The translations under genes and the position numbers were made by a program. A stretch of 64,000 nt of DNA. It comes from Stramonita haemastoma. Its lineage: Eukaryota; Mollusca; Gastropoda; Neogastropoda; Muricidae. Location: positions 36,727,520 through 36,791,519 of the forward strand of contig CM060317.1 in assembly GCA_030674155.1 (NCBI GenBank), read 5' to 3'. Below, one piece after another: positions 11,646-24,742 of this stretch. The first letter of the stretch is position 1. The number at the start of each line of letters is the position of its first letter. The notes beneath the pieces are model-generated. The model saw only the letters and a program-made list of their open reading frames with translations. It had not been told where the DNA came from and ran no database searches.

Positions 11646-11883
11646 TTATCTGGGAAGGGGGGGGGGTGAGGAGGGAGGCGGGGGGGGGGGGAGGAAAGTG
11701 GTATTTGACTGACCTGATAAACATATTGATAACTGATAACGGAGAATGACCAAATCAAAAATAAAGAAACAAGAAAAGTGCAGGTAATATGCCCAACTGT
11801 ATACTTACAAAGAAAAACCGAACCAAAAACCCCAAAACATAAACACAATGAAATAATACTAAAACGTATTTGAACATATCCTC

Positions 11884-11990
11884 AAAGTTGGAATGCTGCT
11901 ACCTTCGTGGTGGGCAAAAACGGTCGTATACACAAAAAAATCTCACCATTTGGTGAACTTCGGAACTCTAGCTGAGGAATGAAAAAAAGA
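11884..11990 (+). repeat. Dispersed repeat, signature C copy 2
   Basis: It aligns with 11535-11645 in the same orientation 350 bp away (shared GCTACCTTCG, TGGTGAAC, CTCTAGC). It could be a local duplication or an independent insertion. Confidence 0.65.
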
Positions 11991-13559
11991 AACAATAAAA
12001 AAAAATGTAACATGACACATGTTGATGTCATCATTAGAAACATGTTGCCACAAAAAAACACCTTTAGTTTTACTTCCTTGACTTTTGCTTCCTGTAAATT
12101 TCTCATCACATGTTTCAACAGAGTTGGGGTCAAATTATCTGCATTAGCTAAAAGAGTAAATCTATATATTAAAAAAAACAAATAAAAGGTTGAGTGGAAC
12201 AGAAAAAAGTGAATTATAGTAATAATTTTTGTAATAATTGTACATCATGGCTTTCATTCTTTTTTTTTTTCTCTTTTTTTTTGGGGGGGAGGGGGAAGAG
12301 GGGTTGGCCAACTTCATGTGTTCTGCATTCCTTGCATCAACTCCCCTATTCCCCCACCCCTGCTCGTTCCCTCTCTCCCCATGTTTCTGTAGTTTTTTTT
12401 TAAGTGGTAGTCATCTCTGTTAACAACGTACTGTGGGGTCCCCCATGCATGGCTACCTTCAAAGAGAGTGGTGGATAGGCAGACATGTGTAAAGCACGTG
12501 TGCCTGTCTGTGTATGAAAGAAGTAGGGTAAGAGGAAACAGTAGGTAAGAGGGGAAGTGGTAAGTGGTAAGCAAAAATTAGGGAAGTGTGTTGAGTGTGT
12601 GTGGGGGGGGGGGGGGGAGGGGGTGTGTGTAAGTGTGTAAGTGTGTGTGTGTGTAAGTGTGTAAGTGTGTGTGTGTAAGTGTGTGTGAATGAGTGTGTGT
12701 GTATGTGTGGGCTTATATATATTTTCCCCCTCTCTCTCTGACATAATTATGCTGCTTCCTTCATAACTAGTCTTACCAGAAGTTCAGTCGCTATTATCTC
12801 TCAAAGACGTACAGCCACAGAGCCATGGAAACTCTACCAGGTGGTAATGATGCGTGGATTAAAATGGAATTTGAACAATCTAATATTTGTACTTTCTCAA
12901 CGACAAACAAAAGACTGTGTCTTTCATCCAAACCTACTGTTAAAGATCCAATCAGATATCTCTGACATTTTGTACGGACTTTTTGTGCAACGTATTGCTA
13001 ACATAATAAGTTTGTGATCACAGGAGCTTTTTTATTAGCAGTTTCTAATCCCTCATTACATAATAAACGAAACACTAATCGGAAAATAAAAAGAACAAAA
13101 ACAAACCAAGAAGAAGGACAACAACAATCTATCTCGCCATTCCTGTGTCAACTGTTGCGTACATTGTAATTTTCTCCTGCATAATTATGTAGCTGCGCTG
13201 TAAGCTACATGGCAGCGGTTTATCCATGTTTACGATGTGCTACTGCTCTGTAAGTCTTCAGGCAGGCAAACATGGCAAGGATCGTGTCAGTCGTGCATAG
13301 TTACCCCACATACCTGAGTATGAGGAGAAATGGGATATAGCCGGAATAGACAGGATGGTAGGAAGGTATGGGGAGGTGAGGAAGGGGGGGGAGGATGAGT
13401 GTGAGGGGGGGAGGATGAGTGTTAGGGGTGGTGAAGAGGGGGAGGCAGGTGTTGAAGGAGAATGGTGAAGGAAAAAAGTAGGGCAGTGTGTGTTTGTATG
13501 TGGGGGAGGAGGATGCATGTGTGTGTGTGTGGGGGGGGGGGGGCGATATAGTCCTCTAT
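11991..13559. other. Unassigned, with short simple-sequence patches
   Basis: 12255-12300 has T- and G-runs, 12590-12710 is a TG tract with AAG interruptions, 13380-13460 is GA/G-rich and 13486-13545 is TG/G-rich. 12720-13370 shows no recognisable feature. Confidence 0.5.
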
Positions 13560-15160
<1,601 letters not shown>

Positions 15161-15429
15161 TAGACTGTGTGAATCTCTATGTGTGAGTCTGTGTGTGTGG
15201 ACGCTTGGAAAATCACTTTTCTTATTAAGCCTCTGCGGCAAAGCTTAAGAAAGTAGAAATTTCCTGACATCCCTAATGATGGAGATAAAATCACCTGGTA
15301 GGTGCACTTTGCCAATTTTCCCCTGCTATGGTTTATTTTATGAAAGGTCTTTGAGTGTTTATCCCAGTTTAAACCGAATGGAATGAATAATATATTATCG
15401 TTTGGGTGTCATCTCTTACATCCTCCTGG

Positions 15430-15605
15430 AAAATAGGCATAAGAATGGACCAAGAGGATAAACAGAAACACGACGGAGATGACGGGAAGAAAAAGAACAA
15501 GGCAGAAACATGCAAAGGGGTAGATAATAGGGAATTCCTCGCACATAACTTCTAGAAGGTGGAAATGCTATTTATACTGACAGACCACCAGCATCCCAAC
15601 CAGTG
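15430..15605 (+). repeat. Dispersed family B, copy 1 (3' part)
   Basis: It contains GGGAATTCCTCGCACA, TCTAGAAGGTGGAAATGCTA and TACTGACAG, matching 25215-25545, 44240-44575, 50020-50335 and 56990-57540. Only the right half is present. Confidence 0.65.
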
Positions 15606-16035
15606 ACACTTGCAGTTGTTTTTGGTATTTACTTCATAGCTTGAACCATTGACTTGTCATCATAAAAAACACACAGATGTTACAAAGAAAGCGTAATGAA
15701 AAGATCGCTATCCAGTTTGCACAGTATTTTATTTTTAGGTATATGTATCCAATATTGATTTTGTAAAGAAAGGAAACACAAAAATAACAACAAAAAAATG
15801 ACCCCTTCAAGATGTTGTGTTACAAAAGTTTGTAAGTGTAAACATCAGTTTTTGTCATTTGCGGTTTGAGTTTTTATGTGTTGTGTTTTTCAACTTAAGC
15901 ATCTTGGAGGTCATCCAAGACATGGCATCAGCTGCATTCATCACACGTGTGCACCTGGGGATGGATACTTTTAGAACTGTATATGCACACTGGATTAATA
16001 AAAGTTGGCATGTGTAGCTGTTTTCAAGCATCTTG

Positions 16036-16036
<1 letters not shown>
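15606..16036. other. Possible left part of the signature M repeat
   Basis: The last ~80 bp, ending in GTAGCTGTTTTCAAGCATCTTG, parallel 25780-25835. The rest is unassigned. Confidence 0.35.
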
Positions 16037-16096
<60 letters not shown>

Positions 16097-16300
16097 CATA
16101 TATAAATATATATATAAGCATCTTGCCATATATATATATAGGCAGCCATGTCTCGACCTCAAGAGATTTTCTTTTCCCCTTTAGAAGAGAGGAAAGTGCT
16201 TTCATGTTAGGAACCTTTCACGAAAGAAAGCAATCTCAACGTAGCATTTCAAGGTAGATCAAACATTTTAAGGAAGGCTTTGACACTCCGCTCACTTCAA
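16037..16300 (-). repeat. Signature M repeat, reverse copy, split by (TA)n
   Basis: The word GCATCTTG(C/T)CATATA occurs on both sides of a (TA)n/(TACA)n tract (16037-16138). It is followed by GGCAGCCATGTCTCGACCTC, the reverse of signature M, and AGCAATCTCAACGTAGCA. Confidence 0.5.
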
Positions 16301-16676
16301 TCACAGATAAAGCGCTTGACATGGGCCAACATTCTGTCAGTGTAAACAGAAGCGTTTTTGCCCTTTATGGCAAACGGAACCTATAAAACTGATATTCGCT
16401 CCTCGGGCATCAGTGCTATACACTCTTTCCATATGCCGCAGATGCCTCTAAAACTTTGAAGCATGTGGAGGATCGCTTCACCTGTTAACATCATAAACAT
16501 GAGAGGGGGGTGTATCATTTGAAGTGTATGACTTCTGGATGATCACACCTGTCAGTATCATTAGCCAAGAGTTTAACGAGTGGGGATTAAGTTTGGCAGG
16601 TTCAAATATTGTTAAAGACTTGACGTGCAATTTCAAGTCTCTCTGTAAAGATAGCTACTCTTTTCTTGTTAATTTA
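16301..16676. other. Unassigned
   Basis: Non-repetitive DNA with no recognisable feature. Confidence 0.4.
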
Positions 16677-16975
16677 TGTGGCAGGGCGGTAATTAGATTA
16701 CTTCCCTTGCGATCGGAACTGCCAATCGCAGCGTCGTGGGTACAACGTTTGGATCCACACCTGTGAATTGTGCGACGTTCTGTATCGTTGGGGGGTGGTC
16801 GAAAGCCGTCCTCTGCATGCACTTTGCCCGTAGCGGTAAAATGTAGTATTTGTGCAGCCTCTTTTTAGAGGCCACATTCCCACTGTCTGACCGTGCTGTC
16901 GTTGCCGAGAAGTTGTACAGAGTCGCGAGAAGTTGTACAGAGTCGCGGCAGATCAAATATCTGCACTCTGTTACA
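16677..16975 (+). mobile_element. Solo LTR
   Basis: It starts TGTGGCAGGGCGGTAATTAG and ends CTCTGTTACA (TG...CA). It aligns along its length with the LTRs at 18381-18650 and 18897-19167 read on their minus strand. TTTA flanks both ends (16673-16676 and 16976-16979), a 4-bp target duplication. No primer binding site follows the right end, so it is a solo LTR left by recombination. A 20-bp unit GAGAAGTTGTACAGAGTCGC is duplicated in tandem at about 16908-16947, absent from the relatives. Confidence 0.75.
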
Positions 16976-17582
16976 TTTACATCACTGGCATGAGATAGCG
17001 ATACTGTGTAGACAAAAAAAACTATGCCAATAATTCTATAGATGGTGATTCTAAGCTGGTCTCTTAAGCACATGAAATCACACAATGCTGAATATTTTGA
17101 AGAGTTAAAACTAAAAAAGGCACGTAATAAAATGCCTGGTAGTAGTTATCATCAATGATTATGATAATAGTAACTTATCAGTGTCATCATCATCATCATC
17201 ATCATCTACTTCATCTTCACCATCATCATCCTCACCACCACCACCACCACCACCATTATCATCATAATCAGCAGCAGCAGCAGCAGCATCAGTAGTAGTA
17301 GTAGTAGTAGTAGTAGTTACTGCCTTGTATTGATGAAGCTCATTTTCTCAATACATTGTTTCTTCCCACACCTCAGCTCACGTACTAAAGAGTTTTCCAG
17401 GACATTAACACATGGAAAAGAAAACCAAAGTGGACAGCTCACTACCTTATACCTTCTTTACAACAGCGTTTTATCAAAACAAATACAAAGGCTGTAGACG
17501 TGCAGCAGAAGGAGAGAGACTCCTACACTTTTTAATGGTATAGGAGCAAGTTCGGTACCTATTAATGTGAACAAGACTTTTC
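16976..17582. repeat. Trinucleotide patch in otherwise unassigned DNA
   Basis: 17183-17317 steps through (CAT)n, (CAC)n, (CAG)n and (TAG)n. The flanks show nothing recognisable. Confidence 0.7.
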
Positions 17583-17625
17583 ACACACACACACACACAC
17601 ATACACACGCGCGCGCGCGCGCACA

Positions 17626-17661
<36 letters not shown>
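17583..17661. repeat. (CA)n with (CG)n core
   Basis: CA repeats with a CGCGCGCGCGCGC core at ~17608-17620, alternating purine-pyrimidine and prone to Z-DNA. Confidence 0.9.
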
Positions 17662-17662
<1 letters not shown>

Positions 17663-18200
17663 TTGAAACTGACCGTAAACTGTCACAGAATATTTTCACA
17701 ATTTCCAAAGGATGCTTTTTTTTAAATCACACTCTTCAACATCAAACATCCAATTTTAGGTTCCAGTAATGCGTTTCCTTTTTTCTCTCGGTTAAAAGTA
17801 ATACAAACACAGAAAGTATCTTCTTTTCTTTTTTACATTAATGCTTAATACGTTTCCTGTTTCCGTTTCCTGTCTTGTACTATCACACAAAAAAATCAGT
17901 GTACTTTAATACGTTTCCGCTTCCTGTCAAACACACCAAATGAAGGGAAAAAAAATTTTGAAACTTTTTGTTGTACATTGTGCCATCGGTTACGTTTCTT
18001 CTTTTTTTGAGCTAGATATGGTTGGCCCAATTAGGCAAAAGTTCAAAGGGGCTTCATATCACCTGATTAGTAGAGTAGGCATAAAAGGCTTTCTGCTATG
18101 CTTAAGCTCTCCGTCAGAAATGGGTGAAGTTTTTTCTCGTTAACCTTTACTCTGCTGCTTGAATAATTATGATGATGTTCAGTAAAGCTGTGCGTGCACA
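17662..18200. other. Unassigned, with repeated TACGTTTCC words
   Basis: Between 17765 and 17930 the word AATACGTTTCC (or close variants) recurs four times, a short degenerate repeat. Nothing else recognisable. Confidence 0.4.
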
Positions 18201-18236
18201 TGTGTGTGGGTGTATATGTATGCATGCATGTATGCA

Positions 18237-18262
18237 TGTATATTATATATATATATAATATA

Positions 18263-18300
<38 letters not shown>

Positions 18301-18380
18301 CGCACGTGCACATGTGTGTGTGTTTATGTCTGTGTTTGGGGGTGGCTGGGTGGGTAGGGGTTGTGTTATATATATATATA
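18237..18380. repeat. (TA)n, (TG)n and (TA)n to the left of the LTR element
   Basis: TA at 18240-18262, TG at 18265-18300, GT/GGT-rich at 18310-18365 and TA at 18367-18380, which runs directly into the LTR. Confidence 0.85.
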
Positions 18381-18650
18381 TATAACAGAGCGGACATATG
18401 TGATATCCCATCTCTGCACAAACCTCGGGAACACGGCACAGCTAGTCAGTTTAGAATGTGACCTCTAAAAAGAGGTTGCATAAATATACATTTCACCGTG
18501 AAGGCGAAGTGCATGCAACGAAGGGTTTTCGACCACTACCCAAGGAATCAGAGCATCGACAATTCACAGGTGTGTCTCTAAATAGAAACACGACGCTGCG
18601 AATGCGCGCTCCGTTCACATGGGAGATAATCTAATTACCGCCCCATCACA
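18381..18650 (-). repeat. 3' LTR of the deleted element
   Basis: Plus-strand start TATAACAGAGCGG has an A where the other LTR has the G of TG, and it ends CCCCATCACA. Confidence 0.85.
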
Positions 18651-18877
18651 TCCACCACCGGCCAACTTGTACCGCGTCCCGAGGTACGCTACCTGGCCAG
18701 CATATTTGATACTGTCCAGTAGCCCCTAAAACTGCTAACTACAAAAAATAATAATCCTACATGGGTCTTACACCCAATCCGAAGGTAGGCTACCTGGTTG
18801 CATATTTGATGCTGAAAACCAGTAGCCCCGACAACGGTTAACTACAAAACACTAACTCCACCTACTTGGGTCTTCCA

Positions 18878-18894
18878 TCCCACTTCTGACACCA
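18878..18894 (-). promoter_or_regulatory. Primer binding site, tRNA-Leu
   Basis: The minus-strand sequence TGGTGTCAGAAGTGGGA begins two bases after the LTR end. It is complementary to the 3' terminus of animal tRNA-Leu (recalled from known tRNA-Leu(CAA) sequence). Confidence 0.8.
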
Positions 18895-18896
18895 TT

Positions 18897-19167
18897 TGTA
18901 ACAGAGCGGACATATGTGATGTCCCATCTCTGCACAAACCTCGGGAACACGGCACAGCTAGTCAGTTTAGAATGTGACCTCTTAAAACGAGGTTGCATAA
19001 ATATACATTTCACCGTGAAGGCGAAGTGCATGCAACGAAGGCTTTTCGACCACTACCCAAGGAATCAGAGCATCGACAATTCACAGGTGTGTCTCTAAAT
19101 AGAAACACGACGCTGCGAATGCGCGCTCCGTTCACATGGGAGATAATCTAATTACCGCCCCATCACA
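18897..19167 (-). repeat. 5' LTR of the deleted element
   Basis: Ends TGTAACAG...CATCACA on the plus strand. On the minus strand a TATATTTATG box (~19005) could serve as the LTR TATA element. Confidence 0.85.
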
Positions 19168-19181
19168 TATATATATTATAT

Positions 19182-19264
<83 letters not shown>

Positions 19265-19430
19265 GATATATTTATTTTATATATATATATATATCATGTG
19301 TGTAGTGTGATGGGGTGGTGGTAATATACGTGTGTTGGTGTGTGTGTGGCGGTGGTGTGGTGTGTGTCTGTGTGGATGTGTGTGGATGGGTGGGTCGGCG
19401 TGTCTGTGACAGGGGGGTGGGGGAGATGTA
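19168..19430. repeat. (TA)n and TG/GGT-rich tract
   Basis: 19168-19292 is (TA)n with a few interruptions; 19293-19430 is TG- and GGTG-rich. Confidence 0.9.
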
Positions 19431-19774
19431 GAATTTGTTTGCTGATCGGTGTTGGCACATACATCACTTGATTATTTTGTAGCAAACTCCGTAAAATAAT
19501 GTTCATACATATCTCTTTTTTTCAGAAAATGTAAATGCTTTGTGACAAAAACATCCGTAGGAGGTTTTGGTGCTGCTGTTGTTTGCTTTATGATGTTGGT
19601 GCTGCTGTGTTGCTTTATGATGCTACTGATAATGTTGCCATCGGTGTTCTTGTTAGAAGAATTATGGTATTAAAGATGAGAATAGACGTAAACGTTGTGC
19701 TGATTTTGTCTGTTGATATTTTTTTTTTCTGCATAATAATTTATGCATCACCTATTTTAGCACGTACACAAACA
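19431..19774. other. Unassigned
   Basis: Contains an imperfect ~30-bp tandem word (GGTGCTGCTGTTG / GGTGCTGCTGTGT, 19569-19625). Nothing else recognisable. Confidence 0.4.
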
Positions 19775-19776
19775 GT

Positions 19777-19836
<60 letters not shown>

Positions 19837-19869
19837 CGCACACAGACACACACACAAACACACACACAC

Positions 19870-19900
<31 letters not shown>

Positions 19901-19915
19901 CACAACCACACAATC
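19775..19915. repeat. (CA)n
   Basis: CA repeat with AACGCA and CAGACA interruptions. Confidence 0.95.
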
Positions 19916-20317
19916 CTACAAAATTGAAGCAACATTTCACAGTTTAATGCATAAAAACTACCGTCCCTTATTTTATCAAACGTCTGCTCCATAGTTTATA
20001 AAGAGGAAGTCTCTGTTTACATGAGAAAGAAACACAAAAAAAAAACCAGAAGTTTCAGGTGTGCACTTTGTGTTTGAAAACTTCATTGCTAATTGCCTTT
20101 TGATGTTTGTTTTCCGTTAATTTAGTTCTCCTCAAAGGTTTGCCCTTCAAAGAGAAACATGCTTTGTAATTAGCAAACAGTAAACATGGGCGCCAAAATA
20201 GAAAACACGAAACAAACAAGCGAACAAAACAAAACAAATAAAAAACAAGAAGAAACCAAGGAGTGAGAGCTGATTGCTCACTTGCTGAACTTTAACAGTA
20301 TTTTTTCAATGGAACAT
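19916..20317. other. Unassigned
   Basis: A-rich in 20030-20050 and 20195-20260. No recognisable feature. Confidence 0.4.
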
Positions 20318-20662
20318 CCCTGAAGTCGAAATACGGTTACCTTTATGATGAGCAAAAACGATCGTATTTGCAAATTATCACACTGACTAAACGTTCTAGT
20401 TGAAGAACGAAAACAAATTGAAATATGCACAAGGAAGAGGAAGCATTGGTTAAAAAAAAAAAAAAAAATAAAAAACAGGATTTTTTTTTTTTTTTTTTTT
20501 GGGGGGGGGTCAGAAAGATAAGCATCATCTTCAGTAGATGCAAAAGATAAAAAATGCAATTATCTTCCTCTTTTCCTACGGCCAATAAAAAACAAATACG
20601 AGATATGCAACCGATTTCACCCATTATTTAAAGGTAACCCCATTCCGACTTTTGGGACGGTA
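20318..20662 (+). mobile_element. MITE-like unit bounded by signature C in inverted order
   Basis: The left end GAAGTCGAAATACGGTTACC (20322-20341) is matched by the reverse complement of a similar word in 20627-20656 (GGTAACCCCATTCCGACTT). The first ~95 bp align with 11535-11645. Poly-A, poly-T and poly-G runs fill the middle (20452-20509). No coding capacity. Target duplication not resolved. Confidence 0.5.
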
Positions 20663-20945
20663 TCTAAACACAAAACTTGTGTGCATGCAGAATTTTGTTT
20701 TTTACATTAATTTTGTCGTCCGTTCCTACAGGCACGAAATGGCTCACTTTTCAGAAAGATGGAACGGATGTCTATCGTGGGTGCAACATATTTCACGGGC
20801 GTTTGCACACGGGGCATCGTTTATGGTCTTATCCGAAATATTTAAGGGAGTGAAGTCAGTTTTAATGTTAACCCCTAAAACGGACACATTAGTGGTGTCT
20901 CAATCCCAGGTCATCAGATAATGAGCCCAATATGCTAACCACTAG
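20655..20945 (-). mobile_element. SINE family A, copy 3
   Basis: Plus-strand order gives TTGTGTGCATGCAG, GTCCGTTCCTACAGGCACGAA, GGAACGG, GTTTGCACACGGGGC and CTTATCCGAAA, all family A words. A degenerate tRNA-like head at ~20880-20945 reads TAGTGGTTAGCATATTGGG on the minus strand. More diverged than the other copies. Confidence 0.65.
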
Positions 20946-21300
20946 GATAACCTGTCTCCGGTGTTATGCATGTGTTTTTTTTTATAATGAATATGCTTAT
21001 TTGGGTTTTTTAAGTCCTCTAAAGGAGACAGAACTGGATTTGGAGTTAAGTTGCTGGGGGAAGGGGTGGGGGTGGCAAAGTCCCCTAAAACAGAGAAAAA
21101 TGCCCTTCAGCAAAGACTCGAAACCAGTCCCTGCGTTATCAGTAGATCATGACGTCAATGCTGGGATCACTAAGCATTTAAACCATCAATCCTACAGCCA
21201 GCTGAAACAATCATTATGACACTTTTGTGTTTACTTTCCAAGTAATGAAACCAGACAGATTTAAAACAGCAGCCATATCCACATATCCACGTATTTATCT
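20946..21300. other. Unassigned
   Basis: A minus-strand GGTTTCGAGTCTTT (~21126-21113) resembles a B box, but no A box or body supports a SINE. Confidence 0.35.
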
Positions 21301-21404
21301 GTCGCTGTATATATCGTCTCTGTTCTGTATCTCTGTCTCTCTTTCTCTATTCTCTTGCCTCTCTTCTGTTGTGTCTGTTGTGTGTGTCTCTCGTCTCTTC
21401 TCTC

Positions 21405-21442
<38 letters not shown>

Positions 21443-21505
21443 CCTCACTCTCTCTCCTCTCTCTCCTCTCCTCTCTCTCTCTCTCATCTCTCTCTCACCT
21501 CACTC
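21301..21505. repeat. CT-rich tract
   Basis: TCTG/TCTC mixture becoming (CT)n with CCTC interruptions. Confidence 0.85.
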
Positions 21506-21945
21506 AACACCCCCCAAACCAAAAATATCTTCTTTGCAAACATGACTTTTTTTTTTACATTTTTCTATGCACTTCCTACGTTCCCCATTCTGTTTTATCA
21601 CCCCCATCAGTTCAGTCCTTGGCTGACGTTTTCACAGTATGACCTGTTGTATTTTGTCACTTAAAGGCGCTTTATGTTTGTTGCTTTCTAGGCCATTTGC
21701 ATACCGAGTGAGCAGCTTGGTTAGATTACCTGACAGAAGGTGAAGATGCAAGGTTCGTTTGTTCTCTCTGTAGTCACTTGGAAGACAGAAAAAAGTTTTG
21801 CTTTTCTCATAACAACGGGGCAACTTTTAGGTTTGGTGTACTTTCGTGTATGTGATGTGTTGCGTTGGTGAGCATGCACGCGTTTGTGGGTGCAACTACA
21901 TATTCTTTTATCTAATGTTCAATCTATCTTGTACTTTTTTATAAG
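21506..21945. other. Unassigned
   Basis: Non-repetitive, T-rich around 21545-21565. No recognisable feature. Confidence 0.4.
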
Positions 21946-21947
21946 CA

Positions 21948-22940
21948 AGCAAGGCAAGGCAAGGCAAGGCAAGGCAAGGCAAGGCAAAGTATTTTATTCG
22001 AGGATAATAGATAAGCACTCGTGTGCTTTTTTACATCCAGTCCCCGCCCTTTTCAGGGATACATCAAGATGAAAAGATACTAAACAATAAAATTTTACGC
22101 AGTACCAAACAACACACAAGAATAAGGACACTATATATGATAAGGTAATAAAAATGCACTCGATCAGAAGACAAAAATCAGAAGTCACAATAAAAAGATT
22201 TTGATTATGGAAGAATAGAAAAGTGTTAATAGGTAAAGAGCAAACAAGAGAACAAGATGAAATAAACAACTGAAAACATCAATCCACCACCATCTGTCAA
22301 AAGTTATACATGTGATATAAATCATACATTTGGATAAACGAGGGGAAACTTTTTTTTAACTAATATTGGAGGGGGGGAGAGATACTGCCAATAAAAATAT
22401 AAATAAAATTAACAATTATAATGATCCAAATACCAAAAATAAGGAACCATACCAAGCATCAAACAACAGGCAAGAATTAACACAGAGATACAATATTATG
22501 GTAATGTTATAAAAGTCACTGATTCAGAAACGAAAATGAGAAGTAAGAATCAATGATGATTTTGAGTTGAATATAAAAAAGCAAGAAAAACAAAGAACAA
22601 ACAAAAACAAAACAAAACAAAGAAAGGGCGCAATAATTAAAGAGTAAACATGAGAATATGATGAGGTTAAATGACTAAAAACATCAATCCACCACCATCT
22701 ATCATCAAAATAAGTCCCATAAAACATAAGATTTTGATAAAAGGGGGGAAAGAACAACAACGACAGGTAAGGAATACGACAGAGATACAATATTAAGGTA
22801 ATGTTATAAAAAGACACTCATTCAGAAACAAAATATGAAGTAAGAATCAATGATGATTTTGATTTGAATAATAAAACAAAAACAAAACAAAACAAAAAAA
22901 TAAACAAACAAAAACAAAACAAAAAAACAAAAACAAAAAC

Positions 22941-23015
<75 letters not shown>

Positions 23016-23040
23016 GGGGGGGGAGACCACTAACTAGTGA
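21948..23040 (-). mobile_element. LINE-like 3' region with (GCCTT)n tail and tandem internal units
   Basis: On the minus strand the element ends in the shared tail (ACTGGATGTAAAAAAGCACA ... TTATCCTCGAATAAAA) followed by (GCCTT)n at 21948-21988. The tail matches the tail of SINE family A. Inside are three tandem units of roughly 260-330 bp (22085-22340, 22405-22740, 22745-23040). They share AAACATCAATCCACCACCAT (first two units) and ATGATTTTGA plus GAGATACAATATTA (last two). A fourth unit lies at 45560-45860 behind the same tail. No reverse transcriptase is present in the window next to it, so it is 5'-truncated or non-autonomous. Confidence 0.6.
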
Positions 23041-23213
23041 CACACAAATCAAATTCAACATAGCTATAAAAATGAAATCTACACATTGTAGATAAAATAC
23101 TCATAATTAATATGTATTGTAATGATCAATCTCTGTGAAATAGCCAATGCATTCACAAAAATGAATAACTACACAGTATATTTAAAAGACACATACTAAC
23201 TAAACTTAAAACA

Positions 23214-23258
<45 letters not shown>

Positions 23259-23304
23259 GCGAGAGAGAGAGAGAGAGTAGTTGTGTGTGTGTATGTGTGT
23301 GTGT

Positions 23305-23380
<76 letters not shown>

Positions 23381-23460
23381 TGGTGTGTGTGTGAGTGTGT
23401 GTGTGTGGTATGTGTCAGTGCTTGTGTCCGTTAGTGTTTGTGTGTTAGTGTTTGTGTGTT

Positions 23461-23517
<57 letters not shown>

Positions 23518-23534
23518 TGTGTGTGTGGCGGCGG
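23041..23534. repeat. (AAGC)n, (GA)n and (TG)n
   Basis: 23212-23258 is (AAGC)n, 23259-23277 GA and 23282-23530 (TG)n with GTTAGTGTTTG interruptions. 23041-23211 is unassigned AT-rich DNA. Confidence 0.85.
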
Positions 23535-23999
23535 GGGGGGGGAGTGTTTCAATCAATGTTCTGAAAACTCAATACCGTTTTATACTCACCTTTTGGTGTG
23601 TTTTTTTTCTACATTGGAAGTACAGTCCCCACCTTACTCAGTCAGCCTTAGGCCTAACGCCAAGACTGTTGCTAAGCAGAGACAAGCAACATCTACTTGC
23701 TCATACATACCAACATGTGGTGTGTATTAAATCAGGCCGCTACACTCACGTGTGGTGGTAGGCTAGTATGACGTGAACCTTGTATGCCCGTGGTATGATA
23801 ACAAAGAGAACGAGAACTTTTGCTTAGGACATGAATGATATATCAGCAGTCATTCTCCCAGCCAGAGCTTTCCAACGATAACATGGATGGTATTTCTTCG
23901 GGAGTAAAGACACAAAAAACTGGGGTTAGTGCCCTAGGTAGTAAACAACACTGATGTAAAAGGTGTTTCTTTACGCAGGAGTGTACACGCTCTTTTTTT
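23535..23999. other. Unassigned
   Basis: No recognisable repeat or coding signal. Confidence 0.4.
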
Positions 24000-24280
24000 A
24001 ATATCGAGGATAATGGAATAAGCACTCTTGTGCTTTTTTTTTTTTACATCCAGTCCCCGTGTGTATGCAATTTTTTTTGTAAATGTCATCTATTCCCACC
24101 GGTACAAGATAGCCTACTCATACAAAAAAGCGGAACAGGATTTAACATGTGCGCAAGATGTAGTGCGTGCGTTCACACGTAGGGTTCCGGTTTATAGTCT
24201 CATCCGAAGGACTCTTGGGGGGACTGGAGTCAACACTGATGTTAGCTCCAGGTGATAAAACTCCTCTCCTCGTAGTTAAA
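24000..24280 (-). mobile_element. SINE family A, copy 4
   Basis: Begins with the tail word TATCGAGGATAATGGAATAA and contains CCACCGGTACAAGAT, AAAGCGGAACAGGATTTAAC and GTCTCATCCGAAGGACTC. The extreme head with the A box is missing; the break lies just before the LINE-end fragment at 24284. Confidence 0.75.
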
Positions 24281-24283
24281 ATC

Positions 24284-24312
24284 GCCAGACTAAGGGATAG
24301 ATAGATAGACTG
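24284..24312 (+). mobile_element. Fragment of RTE-like LINE 3' end
   Basis: TCGCCAGACTAAGGGA followed by (TAGA)n is the same junction as the LINE stop codon and tail at 61209-61225. Only the last bases are present. Confidence 0.5.
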
Positions 24313-24464
24313 TGTTGAGTACACGCCAAGGTATCATGGCAAAGTTTACTAGAAGTCATATTTCATTTTTTGCATCTTTCCATTTTTGCCCCTGGAAGTG
24401 TATTGTGACCTAAGGCTGATGTCCATTAAACTATTTCAGTGTTCAGTGTTCGATGTTCACTCTA

Positions 24465-24742
<278 letters not shown>

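Larger units (their letters stand above)
18381..19167 (-). mobile_element. Internally deleted LTR retroelement
   Basis: Two direct ~270-bp LTRs (18381-18650 and 18897-19167) differ at about five positions, so they are near 98% identical. On the minus strand the 5' LTR is 19167-18897. Two bases inside it lies a 17-base primer binding site, the complement of TCCCACTTCTGACACCA (18878-18894). That sequence is the 3' end of animal tRNA-Leu plus CCA. The interior is only ~246 bp with no gag or pol. The purine-rich GGTGGTGGA abuts the 3' LTR as a weak polypurine tract. The flanks are (TA)n on both sides, so a target duplication cannot be separated from the repeat. It is a TRIM-like or deleted gypsy-type element, young by its LTR identity. 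Confidence 0.85.
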
